Below are positions 34,730 through 46,951 of a stretch of 64,000 nucleotides of DNA, in pieces. Source of the stretch: Hydractinia symbiolongicarpus (taxonomy: Eukaryota; Cnidaria; Hydrozoa; Anthoathecata; Hydractiniidae); NCBI RefSeq assembly GCF_029227915.1, contig NC_079878.1, forward strand, positions 18,540,001 through 18,604,000, in the 5' to 3' direction. Below the pieces are notes generated by a model. That model did no database searches and was not told where the DNA came from. It worked only from the letters and a program-made list of their open reading frames with translations. Numbering within the stretch: the first letter of the stretch is position 1; each line of letters starts with the position of its first letter. The position numbers and the translations under genes are program-made.

Positions 34730-35227
34730 CAATGATCTATCACTGCGTGGATAACTAGGGACCACCTGGGACCAATTTAGGTAAGTTTCCCAAACCTGGG
34801 TCCCTAAATCCGATTCGGAATGAACGGGTTGATGACGTCATCAAAAAAACCTTTAAGCCACAATATTTCCGTAACCGTTTGTCAAAAGTACATGATCCTA
34901 TACATTTTCTTGGTCAGCGTTTCAAGAACTATAACATGAAGGCAACGGATATACAAACTTCAAAAGAAAAATTTTCTGTACTTTTATTAGGGACTTTGCT
35001 GACGTCAGCAAAATTTTTAAACCTTTATATCTCATTAACCATTCATCAAAAGCACGTGATTATATACATTTTCTTGATCCGTGCTTTAAGCTCTACACAG
35101 GCAACGTACTAACAAGGTTTTAATTTTATTTTGCAGATGGTTTGCTGACGTCATCAAAATTCATATGACGCTTATTTTTCAATTTTATCCTGCCTCAGTG
35201 GGTTTTTCCACCGGCTTTATCGACTAG
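34730..35227 (+). mobile_element. Probable non-autonomous Helitron (3' end defined)
   Basis: The right end reads CAGTGGGTTTTTCCACCGG, an imperfect hairpin, followed by TTTATCGACTAG and a T. Helitrons end in a short hairpin, a few bases, then CTRR and insert before T. The same end (CCCGTGGATTTTTCCACGGG...CGACTAG) is at 63841. Internally, TGACGTCAnCAAAATTT and TATACATTTTCTTGRTC recur about every 170 bp, so the element carries a partial tandem array. The left end was not found; 34730 is where related sequence starts. Confidence 0.55.
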
Positions 35228-38200
35228 TATATATATAATTAAAGAAAATTTTTATATCTTTCATTCAAAAGTTGCTCTGTTTGTAGGCGAAGAATTGAAT
35301 TATCTCTTATAGATTCTAACTTTTGTGAAAAAGTTGTGGCACTGATTACATTTAACGCATTAAAAATCCTCTCCTCTTTTTTTCAGTATGCAAGGAACTT
35401 GGAGAGATATAATCCTTGCTACTGTTGGTAGATGTGTGATGAGAAAGTGAAAATAAATTCAATACAATTTTGATGTGGATATTGTTTTACGTGTTTGTAG
35501 AGCATGTTTAAGTGTGATACTGTGCAGTCGAAGAATAGAGCTTGGTGTTCTTGACTTCCCTTCCTTGTATGCTAACCGGTTGATTTCAGTTAGTGCATAT
35601 AATAACTCCACTATTTCTTCTGGGCAAATTTTTTTTTATATTGTTGTGAACTAGTATGGCTGACAGTCAGTAATCACATCCCCTCACTTTATCCTTGTAG
35701 CCATAACATCCATGGAGGGTATCATAAAGTGTTTTCTTTTGTTGTTCATTGGGACATTCTGGTGACACGTCCCATATATTTTTTATGTGACATTTTGTGT
35801 CATGCAGTGGCTCAACAAGAAAAACTTCATAATTTTCAATCCTTTATGGACTGATCTCCATTTTGAAAGCAAAGTGGTAGTAGTGTGACAATGCCTGACA
35901 AATGATCTCTTAAATATTGTACAATTCTGAGTTTTTTTCATTCAAAACTCCCCTTACCAATTCCCTTTGACCAAGTTCTCTTGTTAGGTCTGATACATTC
36001 GAGTTTTGGAATGGACTCACTTTGTTTTTGTTTTTACCATCAGATGTTAATACAACCTTAAACATTGAGATGGAAAAACTTATTTCCTTTCTATTTTAAT
36101 TTACTGCTGACGTGAAGTGTCATTTGGCTGCTCCATTTCAGCAATTTATAACTTGTTTTGCAACACCTGCTCTCATCAGTATAGTTTACATTTAGATTAA
36201 TCAGGTAAGTTCACGTTATGTTAAAATGAAATAAAAACCACATTGAGAAATTTTCAACATGAATCAAGAGTTTGTGTATACATGTCAGCAAAATGTCAAC
36301 ATAAATTAGGAAAGTTGTAATAGGCATACATGCTTTTATATTTCTAATATGCAATTAAATGTTTTATAAGGGTTATTTTCAAATAAATGGTATGTAGAAA
36401 TAGATTGCCACATTTTTTCTTTCTTCCAATGATGTAGATTTTCTTCTTTATGTATACACTAAGTCTGTAAATCTGCCTATGTTTCCTCCACAACAGCAAG
36501 GATAAATTTCCCCGACACTATTTACATACCTAAATTGGATTTCAGGATGGTCTCCTATAAGTACAATATATAAAAAAACAGTCAATACACTAAATTTAAT
36601 ATATACACTTAAAACTATGCAAAATTAGAACGGTTAAACACATGTTGTCAAAGATGGTCACACTTAATACACCAAGCTGTCTGTGTTTGTTGTTCATTTT
36701 TTTTCTAATATCAGTTAGAGGAATTTTTCTGCCAAATACTGTGTAAGATGTTTTGTTAAGATTACTACTAGTATTAATTGTAAATTTTGTATACTCTTTT
36801 TTCTTCACCAGATTGCCAAGTAAAAACTTGATTTGATCGTATAGTCGAGGCTTTGGAACTGATACTCCAGAGCCGCCTGAAAATCAGTAGGTAATATTTT
36901 TAATAAAAGTTTATATGCATAAATAAATTTCTCATTTTTTAGGTAAAATACGTTCAATGGATATGGCCGTTAATTTAATTCAGCAACATGGAGCAACTAA
37001 TTCGATTAGATTGTGTTAAATAAATGAAAAGTAACTGATCTACGCATTGAAACACATCCAAAAGCATATATGTATGACATTTTTTCCTACTTTCTTCGAA
37101 CTTTGGACGAGTTAAACATGTTATTTTTTAAGCGATTCAAGCCAACACCTTCATTTTCAAGCAATTCCCACACTAGCATATTACCGTTGATTCCTGATAT
37201 GCCATATCTTCATGCGAGTTCTGAAACATTAACCTAAAGAGAAATTATAAGAGTACAGTATTTGTTCAAAAAATATATTTTTTTCTTACAGTTACATTGC
37301 GTAACCAGAGAGGTGTGTAATACCTGGTCACCATCTTGCATATTATTTACTTCTTCGACTATGCTGCAGATTCTTTCATAATGCCCATATTATTTTCGCT
37401 AATCGGGATCTGTGCTATTGTTTCTGATTTTGTGCACATCTGAATTTTTGTGTTTTTTTTCCTTGGTTGCTTATTTGTGGTGTCCCCTAAAATTTTACGC
37501 TCTGAATTTGAATTCAGGAATAGTTTTTGTGACCTTTGATAAGTGATGTAGAACTTTCGACAGCGGTGGAAAGAGTGTTTGTTTTTGCTATGCAGGTAGT
37601 AATTTCCAAACTTTGGTTGAAAATTTAGAAACATATTTTTCCTTTGCAGCACCATGCCAGTGTTTTCTCCTCAAATAGGCAACAAATTCTTTCGATTTTC
37701 GAATGAAATGTTCTTTCTTCATAACAATTTCAGTGGCTCAAAATTGAGCTTCAAACAGTTCATTTGTCGTAATTCGACGAATGAATTCCCTTATGTGCGC
37801 TTATTAAAAATCCACATTAAAAGACTTTTGCTATGTCTTTTTTAAAATTCCATCCGGTTACAAAACAAAAAAACATCTGCGAAGTCAAAATACCATATTT
37901 CCCGCAGTTTCTGGCTACCATGTTTATGCGGCAAAATTTACAGATGTCGCACGAAAATTATGAGAATGCCGTACGTCGAATGTATAATGACGTAGTAATA
38001 GCTGTTTCTCGGTTCCGCTTCAGTTACCGTCGTTTTTTTTGTCTAATTTTTTTTTCTCGGCTTGTTTAGACGACTGCCTTTTAGAATAATGCCGTACCAA
38101 TAACTACTTTGGCTTGTGCGTGGAAAATTAAGGTTTTTTATACGGCGTGTATAATGCATTACACAATTCAACGGAATAAGGACAGTCATCAATTTTTTTG

Positions 38201-39091
38201 TGGGGTGGACGGATACAGCTCTTCTAGCAATGTTATAGGCAAAATGAAAGCCTTAGTTAAAAAAAGTTATAAAATTTAGAAGGGAAAGTGCCGCAACTGA
38301 AAATCACCCGTTTGGAGGACGCGCCTTAAGTAGCCCTAGCAGCCTGAAAACAAAAAACTATACATGTATGAATAAGAAAATACCAATTAATATTTGTTTA
38401 GTTATTTGTCTTGGTTCCTATTTGCCTGGATTAGTTTAGTGTTAAATTCACCTTGAAATCTGCCCTCAGGCATTAGACTGGGCCTAGGTCTGACAGAGAT
38501 TGACTTTTTCTGATATTTTGCACACCAGTCTTCTTAGTTCTCCTCCCAGGTTGCTTTCCGTAATTAGCGCTTTAAGTAACATGTTAACAACGGCATTTTC
38601 ATAGCGGAATTTTTTATCCATACTCTTAATAGAACTATTTCCATATCCATTTGGTTCCGCGAAATATGCATGCGAAAATGCAGAATAACATGAAAACGAG
38701 ATTAGTTATGAGCGAATTTCGGAATGCTAATGCATGAAGAATGTATCAACAAAATGTTGACTTTTACAGCTTTTAACAGGCAGTTTCACATAATCGTAGT
38801 TAACACAGTTATAAAGAGGGTTTTGGTAGTGGTAACGTGACAAAAGTTAAGATATTTCATATTTTAAGGGCGTATCTTTTGGTATATCTTTCATTTCATT
38901 TCGTTTTACTGTTTCCAAGTAAATTTAGAACTAAAACTAAATATACAGCTTACTAACGCTCAGTGGTACTTCATATTACTCTGATCAGTTCAAAAAATTA
39001 AAATTAGCTTGCTGGTAGCTAAGCCAAAGTAGCCAGCAGCTAACATACAACTCTGGAAAAACAATGTAAATTTCATTTTGAGCTCTACATT
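35228..39091. other. Non-coding stretch with unassigned remnants
   Basis: No gene I can support. On the minus strand near 37100-37250 a short frame (ISGINGNMLVWELLENEGVG) looks protein-like and may be a decayed transposon gene, but it is too short and I cannot name it. Confidence 0.5.
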
Positions 39092-39192
39092 CCCCCAAAA
39101 TCAATGTTGAATATTGAATATGCCTGACTGATGGGAACAGAAGTACTCCAGAAACCTGGAGTACTAGAGAAAAGTAACATTGATTTTGGGGG
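39092..39192. repeat. Nested perfect inverted repeats
   Basis: Outer arms CCCCCAAAATCAATGTT (39092-39108) and its exact complement (39176-39192) enclose an inner perfect hairpin AGTACTCCAG / CTGGAGTACT (39142-39165, loop AAAC). Could be a tiny MITE or a structured transcript; no duplication at the ends is evident. Confidence 0.6.
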
Positions 39193-39466
39193 GAAAGGGA
39201 GGGGACAGTAAAGAGATTTCAACATCAAGAATAATAAAAAGGCCGGATTTTCTTATAGCATTTTCACAAGTATTTTTTCCAGGGTTGTAGCTATAGTTAA
39301 CTGACATGAGTAATTAAGAAATCATTTTTTAATATTTGTTGCATAAAAGGATATTTACAATTAATATTTTCAAAATATTTTCTGTTGTGATTATGTAACT
39401 GTCACGCTCCCTCTGTCACTACTCTCTCTTTTCCTGACGGATTTCACATATACGCATATTCCGCTC

Positions 39467-40800
39467 ACTATATCGTTGTGTTAAATACAGAGAAATAGGC
39501 TATAAGAACAACCTATATTAATATAGGGAAATACGCCATATGTTTTTCGCCTATTTTTTTCTATATCTACTATGCAATAATACGCCACCTATCATTTGCA
39601 TAATTTGCTCAATTAATACGATAATTACTAAATACGCGATATATCATAAGTAAACAATAACAATTGATAGCCCCTTCACGAAGAATCACGCAAACATAGA
39701 TGGCGTATTTTGATGTCTGCAGGAAAATTTTACGATAAACCGGTCAGCGTATTCAAAAACGTTTTCCTAACCGGGAGCCCATGACTGTATGATCTCTCGC
39801 TTCCCTAGCGCTAAAAAAGGTGTAGAGTTTCAGGCAAGAAAGCACACCAATTTCAACCGAAGCGTCTTTCAATAAATAACAAAAGTAGAATATGTGCGTG
39901 AAATAACAAAATATAACCTGTCGTTGCAGTGGAAAATCTAAAATTGCTACCCATACGTGGACGCAATGACTCCAGTACGTTGAAGCTCGTATACAAAAGA
40001 TTGCACAAAGCATCTCACCATCTTATGTTAGCATCCGGACAAAAGTTTATACTAAAACAACAACAGCGAGTAATGAGGTCATGTTACAAGTCCCACGCGA
40101 AACAAACACTTTCGAACACTGCTGGCGTAATTATACAGGATATATTATTCATTTACGCGAGCATTTGTTCGCATAATATTTTACCCGGTACGCGAATAGT
40201 TTGCGTAATTCTCTATATGTATATAGTACATTTGACTCTCTATAACTCGAACTCCTCCTGAACTCGAACGATTTCGATGGCACAGTGATAAGTTCCTAAT
40301 AAACTCTCATAAAAAACTCTCTATTACTCGAACCCCTAAAACTCGAATCTCTCCTTAACTCGAATGTTTTTTCGGTCTCTTTGGGTATTTCCTTTCTATA
40401 ACTCGAGCGTCGCAACTTGTATCTAGAACTTTATATGACAACAGCAGGTTTTTTGCATTGTGTGAGGGGTCTTAAATGATTCGAATGTCATTCGAACAGA
40501 ACGTAAACACGATTCTTTTGTGTTTTTTATTTTTTCAATCCGTTCTTAGCCTACAAGGTCGAGATTTTATCCTGTACAAATAAAGATTTTGTTCCCATTC
40601 CATATAAGGAAGAAAAATCACGCTTAGTTGGCCATTTATACAAAATTTATACAAAAAATTCGAAAATCTCCCAACTTTATTAACCGAACCCCTCTAAAAC
40701 TCGAGCGCGATTCCTTGTGGCTGTTCGAGTTATTAGAGAGTCCACTACATAACGATTTCGCGTAATTCTCCATATACGATATATCGATACAGTGAGAGTA
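39467..40800. repeat. Possible larger element with CTCACTRTATCG ends
   Basis: CTCACTATATCG at 39467 and CTCACTGTATCG in the complement near 40800 form weak inverted ends, and GCGTAATTCTCYATAT motifs flank the MITE inserted inside. No coding capacity. The element limits are uncertain. Confidence 0.35.
40229..40745. mobile_element. Mariner/pogo-like MITE, 517 bp
   Basis: Inverted ends GACTCTCTATAACTCGAA (left, 40234 on) and TTCGAGTTATTAGAGAGTCC (right), flanked by TA on both sides (40227-40228, 40746-40747), the target duplication of the Tc1/mariner/pogo group. The interior repeats the ACTCGAA word many times. No transposase. Confidence 0.65.
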
Positions 40801-42224
40801 AGACGCAAACGTCTGCTATCTCGACTGTCAATAACCATACATTTGTATCAAGCATTGTGATGTTTAACCTAATGTATTTTGTTTTCTTTTTGTTTTCTTG
40901 CTTACATAAAATCTTGAAAATTAATCTTGCAGAATATTTAAAATTGTTTATTTACAGAAAATAGTCTCGATGAAATTTTTCCAAAGCGTCGATTTGTGAA
41001 AATATAAAACTAAAAATTTTGTTTTTGACCTCACAAATAAATTCACAATGTTTTCACTTATAAAAGTTAAAGTTCAACATGACAAGCATTTTGTGGACAA
41101 AATTTACAGAAATTTCTTTCTTTCTAGGCAGTACGTCAATAAACATTTTGTGTTTTTTTTTAAGCAACAATTTTTTAATTGTTTTGTGAAGTGATCCTCT
41201 CAAGAAAAAATTTGTTTTTAACCAAGCAAAATCACTGGACAATTTCATTTGCCTGTAAAAGTACCAAGGTGGTAGCTCTCTGAATACAAAATTTAGGAAT
41301 TAGGATATCATATCTTTTGTCAACCTTACATCTTGGAATTATTTTAAATAATTATTTTACCAAATACAATCTACGATAGAGGCTTAAAATGTGACACAAG
41401 TAAGCAAGAACATTCCAAGGAAAGCGTAAGTCAAATTATTATCCTAATTCTTAAATCACAAATGCGTAAAAGGTGAGTTATAAATACTTCCCAAACTACC
41501 CTCACTTGGAAAAAAAAGGTAGACACAAGGTCAACAAAACTACTATTTTTAAACCACCATAGTCAGTAAGCCTGCTAATGTTACTTTCACAGATGTTGTT
41601 TAAAAACTAAGGTACACTCAATAACTGGAGACACAGGATATATACCAGCAACAACATCAATTTTGGTAAACAGCTTAAAATTTCATGTTTGTTTGGAACA
41701 AGTCAGCCACCCAACTAGCTAGCTACTAATATCATTATATATAAAGCTAGATAATACCTAGCTCATTTAACACCAAGAATAATAAGCAAAAGCATAAGAA
41801 CGGCCCAATGATACATGCTATTATCCCATATTATTACCAAATTTTAGTAACAATCTGTATGACAAATTAAATTTGCAAATATTGCAAATACCATATCTGC
41901 ACTACTTTGCTACAAACTAAAAATTTGCTTATAACTAATATCGTTTTCATGTTATTCGGTCTTTTGGTATGTATATTTCGCGGATTGTGTCCTCAGACGT
42001 TGATTATTTCGTTGTGCTGGAGCGCTAGGCAATCCCACTAGCAAATTTTAAACGCTGTCCGCCTTGCGTACGGTTGTGCAAAAGTAGCGATTTTGTAGAC
42101 TGTCGGCTAGACAATATTGACCATTTGACCCTTTTGTCCATATTTTAAAATCGGACGAAATAAGTGCCTTTGTTTTAATAATTTTGTCCACGACTGCAGT
42201 ACAATTAGAATGCAGCTTATTTTT
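40748..42224. other. Non-coding AT-rich stretch
   Basis: No supported gene. The open frame at 41054-41248 has no recognisable motif. Confidence 0.5.
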
Positions 42225-42329
42225 TTAGCTACATTTTCGTATTAACAAAAAAAACGAAGCTGACGACAATTTTTTTGTTGGAGATAATGTAAAAAGTGTG
42301 TCAAGACCATCAAAAAAAATCATTTCGTA

Positions 42330-42475
42330 CCACTGCCCAGGTATCACAGGTATAACAGGTTCATGACAATGACTTAATACGACGTCAATATCGGAAAGAT
42401 CTTCGGGTTTATTTCTACATATAGCTGCAGTTTGAAACTTCAAAAGAAAATCTCGATCGTATGTCACTTTTTGTA
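42330..42475 (-). pseudogene. eIF4G-like exon or remnant
   Basis: The minus-strand frame reads TYDRDFLLKFQTAAICRNKP EDLSDIDVV. This fits the conserved eIF4G stretch (YdReFLLqfQ....KPegLPdidvV) just before the MIF4G domain. A splice acceptor may be present just upstream (AAAAAG) but the donor side is unclear and no other exon is visible nearby, so it may be a lone exon of a gene or a processed remnant. eIF4G is the translation initiation scaffold. Confidence 0.5.
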
Positions 42476-42479
42476 TAAT

Positions 42480-43743
42480 TAAAAATTATACTGTATTTCA
42501 TATCTTACACGCCCACCTCTTTTACGCAAGTCTCTAAGAAGCGGCACATTATAATAAAGACAACTTATTAAGGAGACAGGTAAAGAAAAATCTCTCAAAT
42601 GCGAATACAGCAATTTAAACAAGTTAGTCCATTTTATTTAAAAAGTCACTTAGAATACACCTTTCCTGAGTTCAATAAATTATAATAATTATGACGTCAT
42701 CCAAAATTTTATAATGATTCTGTGCTCTTCAAATAAGGATATTCAGATAGAATAAATTATCATGAAAAAATAAAGTTTTTAGAGCAAAATAATTTTCTGG
42801 TTGGATTTTATTTAGATTTAAAAAAAAAAATTATTTTGAAAACGAGGCTATTATTGGAAAGCTCGGCTATATAAAGGGTTTGACCTTAACGAACAGAAAT
42901 ATTTACGAAATTAGGTAATTTATTCTTCCTTTTGCTAAAGAACTTAGAGATAAGAAACATTTTTAGTATCGACTCTTTTATTTGAGTTTGGCCTAATTAG
43001 GAAATTCGGGAAAGGTCTATTGGGCGTTAAAACTACGCAAGACGCTAAGGGGAGTTTTTTATTAAGCGGGAGAAAGCGCATATTTTAATTGCATAAAACC
43101 AAGAGAAGAAACCAAACAGGGACTATATATTAGCCACTTTTATACTAAGATTTGGAAGAAGTTATTTTAAACAGCCAAAGCTAATATATACTAAAACATC
43201 TTTCATTCGTTTGGTTCCAATGGATTCTTTAAGATCAGCGAAATAAGAACAGTTTTGTCATTCGCTTTTATTCATGTTGATTCTATTTACAACAGCCATT
43301 ACATCAAATAATATTAACTTTTCACATAATTGAAGCTGGCTGGCATGTTGTCGGGATTCGATCCTGGGTGGCCAGAAGTGCGAGCCTCAAACGGATCAGA
43401 TCATCTAAATATGCACGCCATCTAGATAAGCAATCTACATGTGTCTATGGAATGCAATAACTGTTGCTATTATCATCAACCATAAATCATTCATTTAACA
43501 TTTACATTAAACATTAGTGCGGAGCCCAATTTCGCATTAAATAAGGAAAATAAGTAAGTACGGTGGAGAGTATACAAGATTTCTGTACGATTTCGTCCTT
43601 ATACATCAAAAATTTTGAAATTTCGACATGAAAATCTATTTATTGTGGTTGCAATATTTTGATTAGGCGAGAAACTATTATTTTCGCAGAACAGGGGTAT
43701 TTTTTTTCTACTTTTTCTTTAAATTCGATATACTATAAAATAG
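42480..43743. other. Non-coding stretch left of Pol-R
   Basis: No gene seen. Near 43345 a GGATTCGATCC word resembles a tRNA B box, but no tRNA fold surrounds it. Confidence 0.5.
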
Positions 43744-43748
43744 GCTAG

Positions 43749-43965
43749 AGTAGTAGTAGGGAGTGAGGATAAGCGGGATAAACCCCACTTACATCTTACA
43801 TCATTTTCACCACCACCTCATCCCAAAAACAAGGAAAATGAAATCATAAGCTGATATCAACACATAATAATATTAAATACCAATAACCAACACAAAATAA
43901 TATTAAATGTAAGATATATGACGTCATACACTAAATCATACAGAATATGAGTAAGGGAAATTCCC
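43749..43965 (+). repeat. Left terminal inverted repeat of Pol-R
   Basis: Matches 62705-62966 in inverted orientation; long identical runs such as the CACCACCTCATCCCAAAAAC region. It lacks about 40 bp after AAGCGG and a GCATGCGCAATAT segment that the right copy has, so the two ends have diverged by indels. Confidence 0.9.
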
Positions 43966-44023
43966 TAAAATATCCAATCCTTGACCAAACCAAACATAAT
44001 GCTGGTTGAAATTGAAATCTACC

Positions 44024-44033
44024 TATAATAAAG
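44024..44033 (+). promoter_or_regulatory. Start-proximal TATAATAAAG motif of polymerase
   Basis: TATAATAAAG directly abuts the ATG at 44034 of the polymerase N-terminus. Confidence 0.65.
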
Positions 44034-44158
44034 ATGAGTTGGTTCAAAAATGCAATCAGTAAAATATATAATACCGTGTCGGCACCAGTAGCGGCAACTC
44101 GCGAAGCTCTCGTTAAACAACTAATTGATGTTTTGATGAGACGGCAGCAGGTTGAAAG

Positions 44159-45073
44159 ATGGCGGCTAAAGATATCTTAGTAAATTACACCGAGGATATG
44201 GAAATATTAGAAGAAAGCGTTTTGCAATCTATTAAAAATATTCATGGAAGAAAGAAACGTGCAGATATGGACAGTATTATTGTTGAGTCGAAAGAATTCA
44301 GTCCAGAAAAGGTAAAATATACTGTTCAACGACTTTGCGATACTGATAAACTTTTTCTCATAAACAGACGAGGATTACCTAGCTATAGGATAAGTAAAAA
44401 CATTTTTACTGGCAAAATTACGAGTGTTGATAGGGAAGAAGTGGAAGATGATATCCAAGAACCAGATGAAAAAGTAGACCACCTCGATCTTCTCGCTCAG
44501 GAACTACAACAGGTTAAAAACTTTAAAGTTTTAAAAGAAATAGTTAAAACGATATCGGACCTGAAAGAATACGTCTCGTATGAAGTCGGTAAATTAAGAA
44601 GAAATATGGTAAATGATTTGGTTGTTCACTTGAAGGAAGAAAACGATTTTTTAAAAAACGAGATAAAAGAATCTCAAAGTTTGTTGAGGGACGTTTTGTT
44701 ACAAGACATAAACAAAAATAATCATGAAAAAATTAAAAACAAATCAGAAACCAATGAATGGAACGAAGTAAAGAAAGGTCCCTCGGGAAAAATAGAGAAA
44801 CGATATAATAATAGATTCAGTCTTTCAAATCGGTTTAGTACACTTCAGAACGAACAAAACAACAATAATCACTATGACGCACAACCACTTACGAATAATC
44901 AAAGTTACGCACCACCACAACCAAATAAATCTATAAGAAGACCAAATCCCGTTATTAACCTTTCTCCAGAAAGAGATCTTTTACAACATAACATCAAATC
45001 ATCTGAAACCCGTAAAAATAAAAAGAAGATTAGAATTATCAGTGATAGCATCGCAAAAGGCAATGTATTTTAA
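44159..45073 (+). pseudogene. CR1 ORF1 protein, truncated in its esterase domain
   Basis: 304 residues. The N-terminus has a winged-helix-like region (EFSPEKVKYTVQRLCDTDKL), then a coiled coil at about residues 130-185 and a Gln/Asn-rich linker. The last residues RIISDSIAKG resemble the first block of the GDSL-type esterase of CR1 ORF1 proteins (RIIGDSIVxG). There the sequence jumps into ORF2, so the esterase is lost. ORF1 proteins coat the RNA of the element. Confidence 0.65.
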
Positions 45074-46951
45074 AAATGTTATAGATTCTGGGATTGTAGA
45101 AAATAAAACTTTTTGGAAAACTATTAAGCCGTTTATAACCAATAAAAGTGGTTTGAACAATGATAACATTATGATTATCAAAGATGGTGCTCAGATAACC
45201 AATGACAGTGAGCTTGCTGAATTATTTAATGAACACTATATTAACATTGTAGAAAAAAGTAGTGGAACCAAGCCAATATCAATTGATTATCGAAATTCCT
45301 TAGACAAGGAGAGACTAATTAATGAGATAATTAAAACATACGAGAGTCATCCGAGTATTGTCAAAATTAAAGCCTGCAACGAAAATATAAATTTGAGGAG
45401 GTAGATGACAACACAATCAAAAAACTTTTTACTAATTTAAACATAAATTCCTCTCCAGGTAGAGACAAAATACCCCCAAAGCTTGTGAAGTTAGCTAGTG
45501 AATATCTGATTGGCCCATTGAAAAATGCTATAAACAGCAGCATAAAATTGAATACTTTTCCCGATGGAGCCAAACGTGCAACGGTAGCACCTCTTGACAA
45601 AGGAGGCAAAGACAAACATAGCATTAAAAATTTTAGACCTGTCAGTGTGTTGAATGTATTTTCAAAATTCTATGAAAACATAATGAAGGATCAAATCATG
45701 TCTTTCATAGAATCGAAACTTTCAATATTTTTGTCAGCCTATCGGAAAAACTATAACACACAGCATGTCTTAATTCGTTTACTAGAAGAATGGAAAAAAA
45801 AACTTGATAAGAATTACGTGGTTGGTGCAGTCTTAATGGATCTATCAAAAGCATTCGATTGCGTGCCACATGATTTACTAATCGCTAAACTTGAGGTATA
45901 TGGATTTGAAATTAATGCCCTGAAATTTGTCCTGTCATACCTAACAAATAGAGAACAATCTACTCGTATAAACGGACACTACAGTCTTTTCCAAATGATT
46001 CTTTCAGGCGTGCCGCAAGGATCAATCTTAGGCCCGATAATTTTTAATATTTTTCTTAACGATATTTTTCTTTTTATAACCAGAAGTGACCTACACAACT
46101 ATGCTGATGATAATACATTGTCAAGTTTTTCCAATTCAATTCCAAACCTCATTAAAATTTTAGAAGGTGCGTCTGAGCAGGCATTAGCATGGCTACATGA
46201 AAATAAAATGATTGCTAACCCTGACAAATTTCAATGCATTATAATCAGCAAAGATAGGATAGAAAACACAAGTAGTAAACTGATAAGAATCGGAGATAAA
46301 AACATATATTCGCAAGACACAGTCAGACTGTTAGGAGTTAAAATTGACAATAACCTTAGATTTGATCAGCACTTAAATGAGGTTTGCAAGAAAGCATCTG
46401 CGCAACTAAATGCTTTGTATAGATTTAAAAACATACTTCCTTTTAAAGCTAAGAGTGTCTTAGCAGAAAGTTTTGTGTATTCAAACTTTAACTACTGTCC
46501 ACTTATTTGGAATTTCTCATCTTCAAAATCACTTTCTAGGGTCGAAAAACTCCATAAGCGAGCCCTAAAATTTGTAGATAGCGGATATTCAGAGAGAAAA
46601 GAAAAGTACATTTCTACCAAGAACAAAAGTAACTACATGAAAATTATGCGAATACGAAATCTATGTATAGAGATTTTTAAATCTCTTAATAATTTAAATC
46701 CGCCATTTATGTTAGACATCTTTCAACGCAGCGAAACAAACAGGCCAGTACGAAGTCAATATTTAAATAATCTTAAAACATTGAACTTTAATACAAAAAA
46801 TTTTGGGGAAAAATGTCTTCGCTCATTGGGGCCTAAAATTTGGAATACTTTACCTTCTGAATTAAAAAGTTGTAACAGCCTTAAAAAATTTAAAACGAAA
46901 CTAAAGGAATATGATTTCAGTCACTCGGTCTATTTAAATATTTTTTCTTAA
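45042..46951 (+). pseudogene. CR1-like reverse transcriptase, endonuclease deleted
   Basis: The frame enters at KAMYFKNVIDSG and FWKTIKPFI, the region between endonuclease and reverse transcriptase. After a frameshift near 45395 (NLRR / KFEEVDD) it is open for 488 residues: FRPVSVLNVFSKFYE, AVLMDLSKAFDCVPHDLL (motif A Asp), SGVPQGSILGPIIFN, NYADDNTLSSF (YADD catalytic pair) and the C-terminal SNFNYCPLIWNFSS. The whole endonuclease is absent. The catalytic residues are intact but the protein is unlikely to work. Confidence 0.9.

Noticed and set aside
37100-37300. Protein-like minus-strand segment GINGNMLVWELLENEGVG
   Set aside because: Too short and isolated to name; no frame continues on either side.
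43335-43395. tRNA gene or tRNA-derived SINE (GGATTCGATCC word)
   Set aside because: Only a B-box-like word; no acceptor stem, anticodon arm or A box can be drawn around it.
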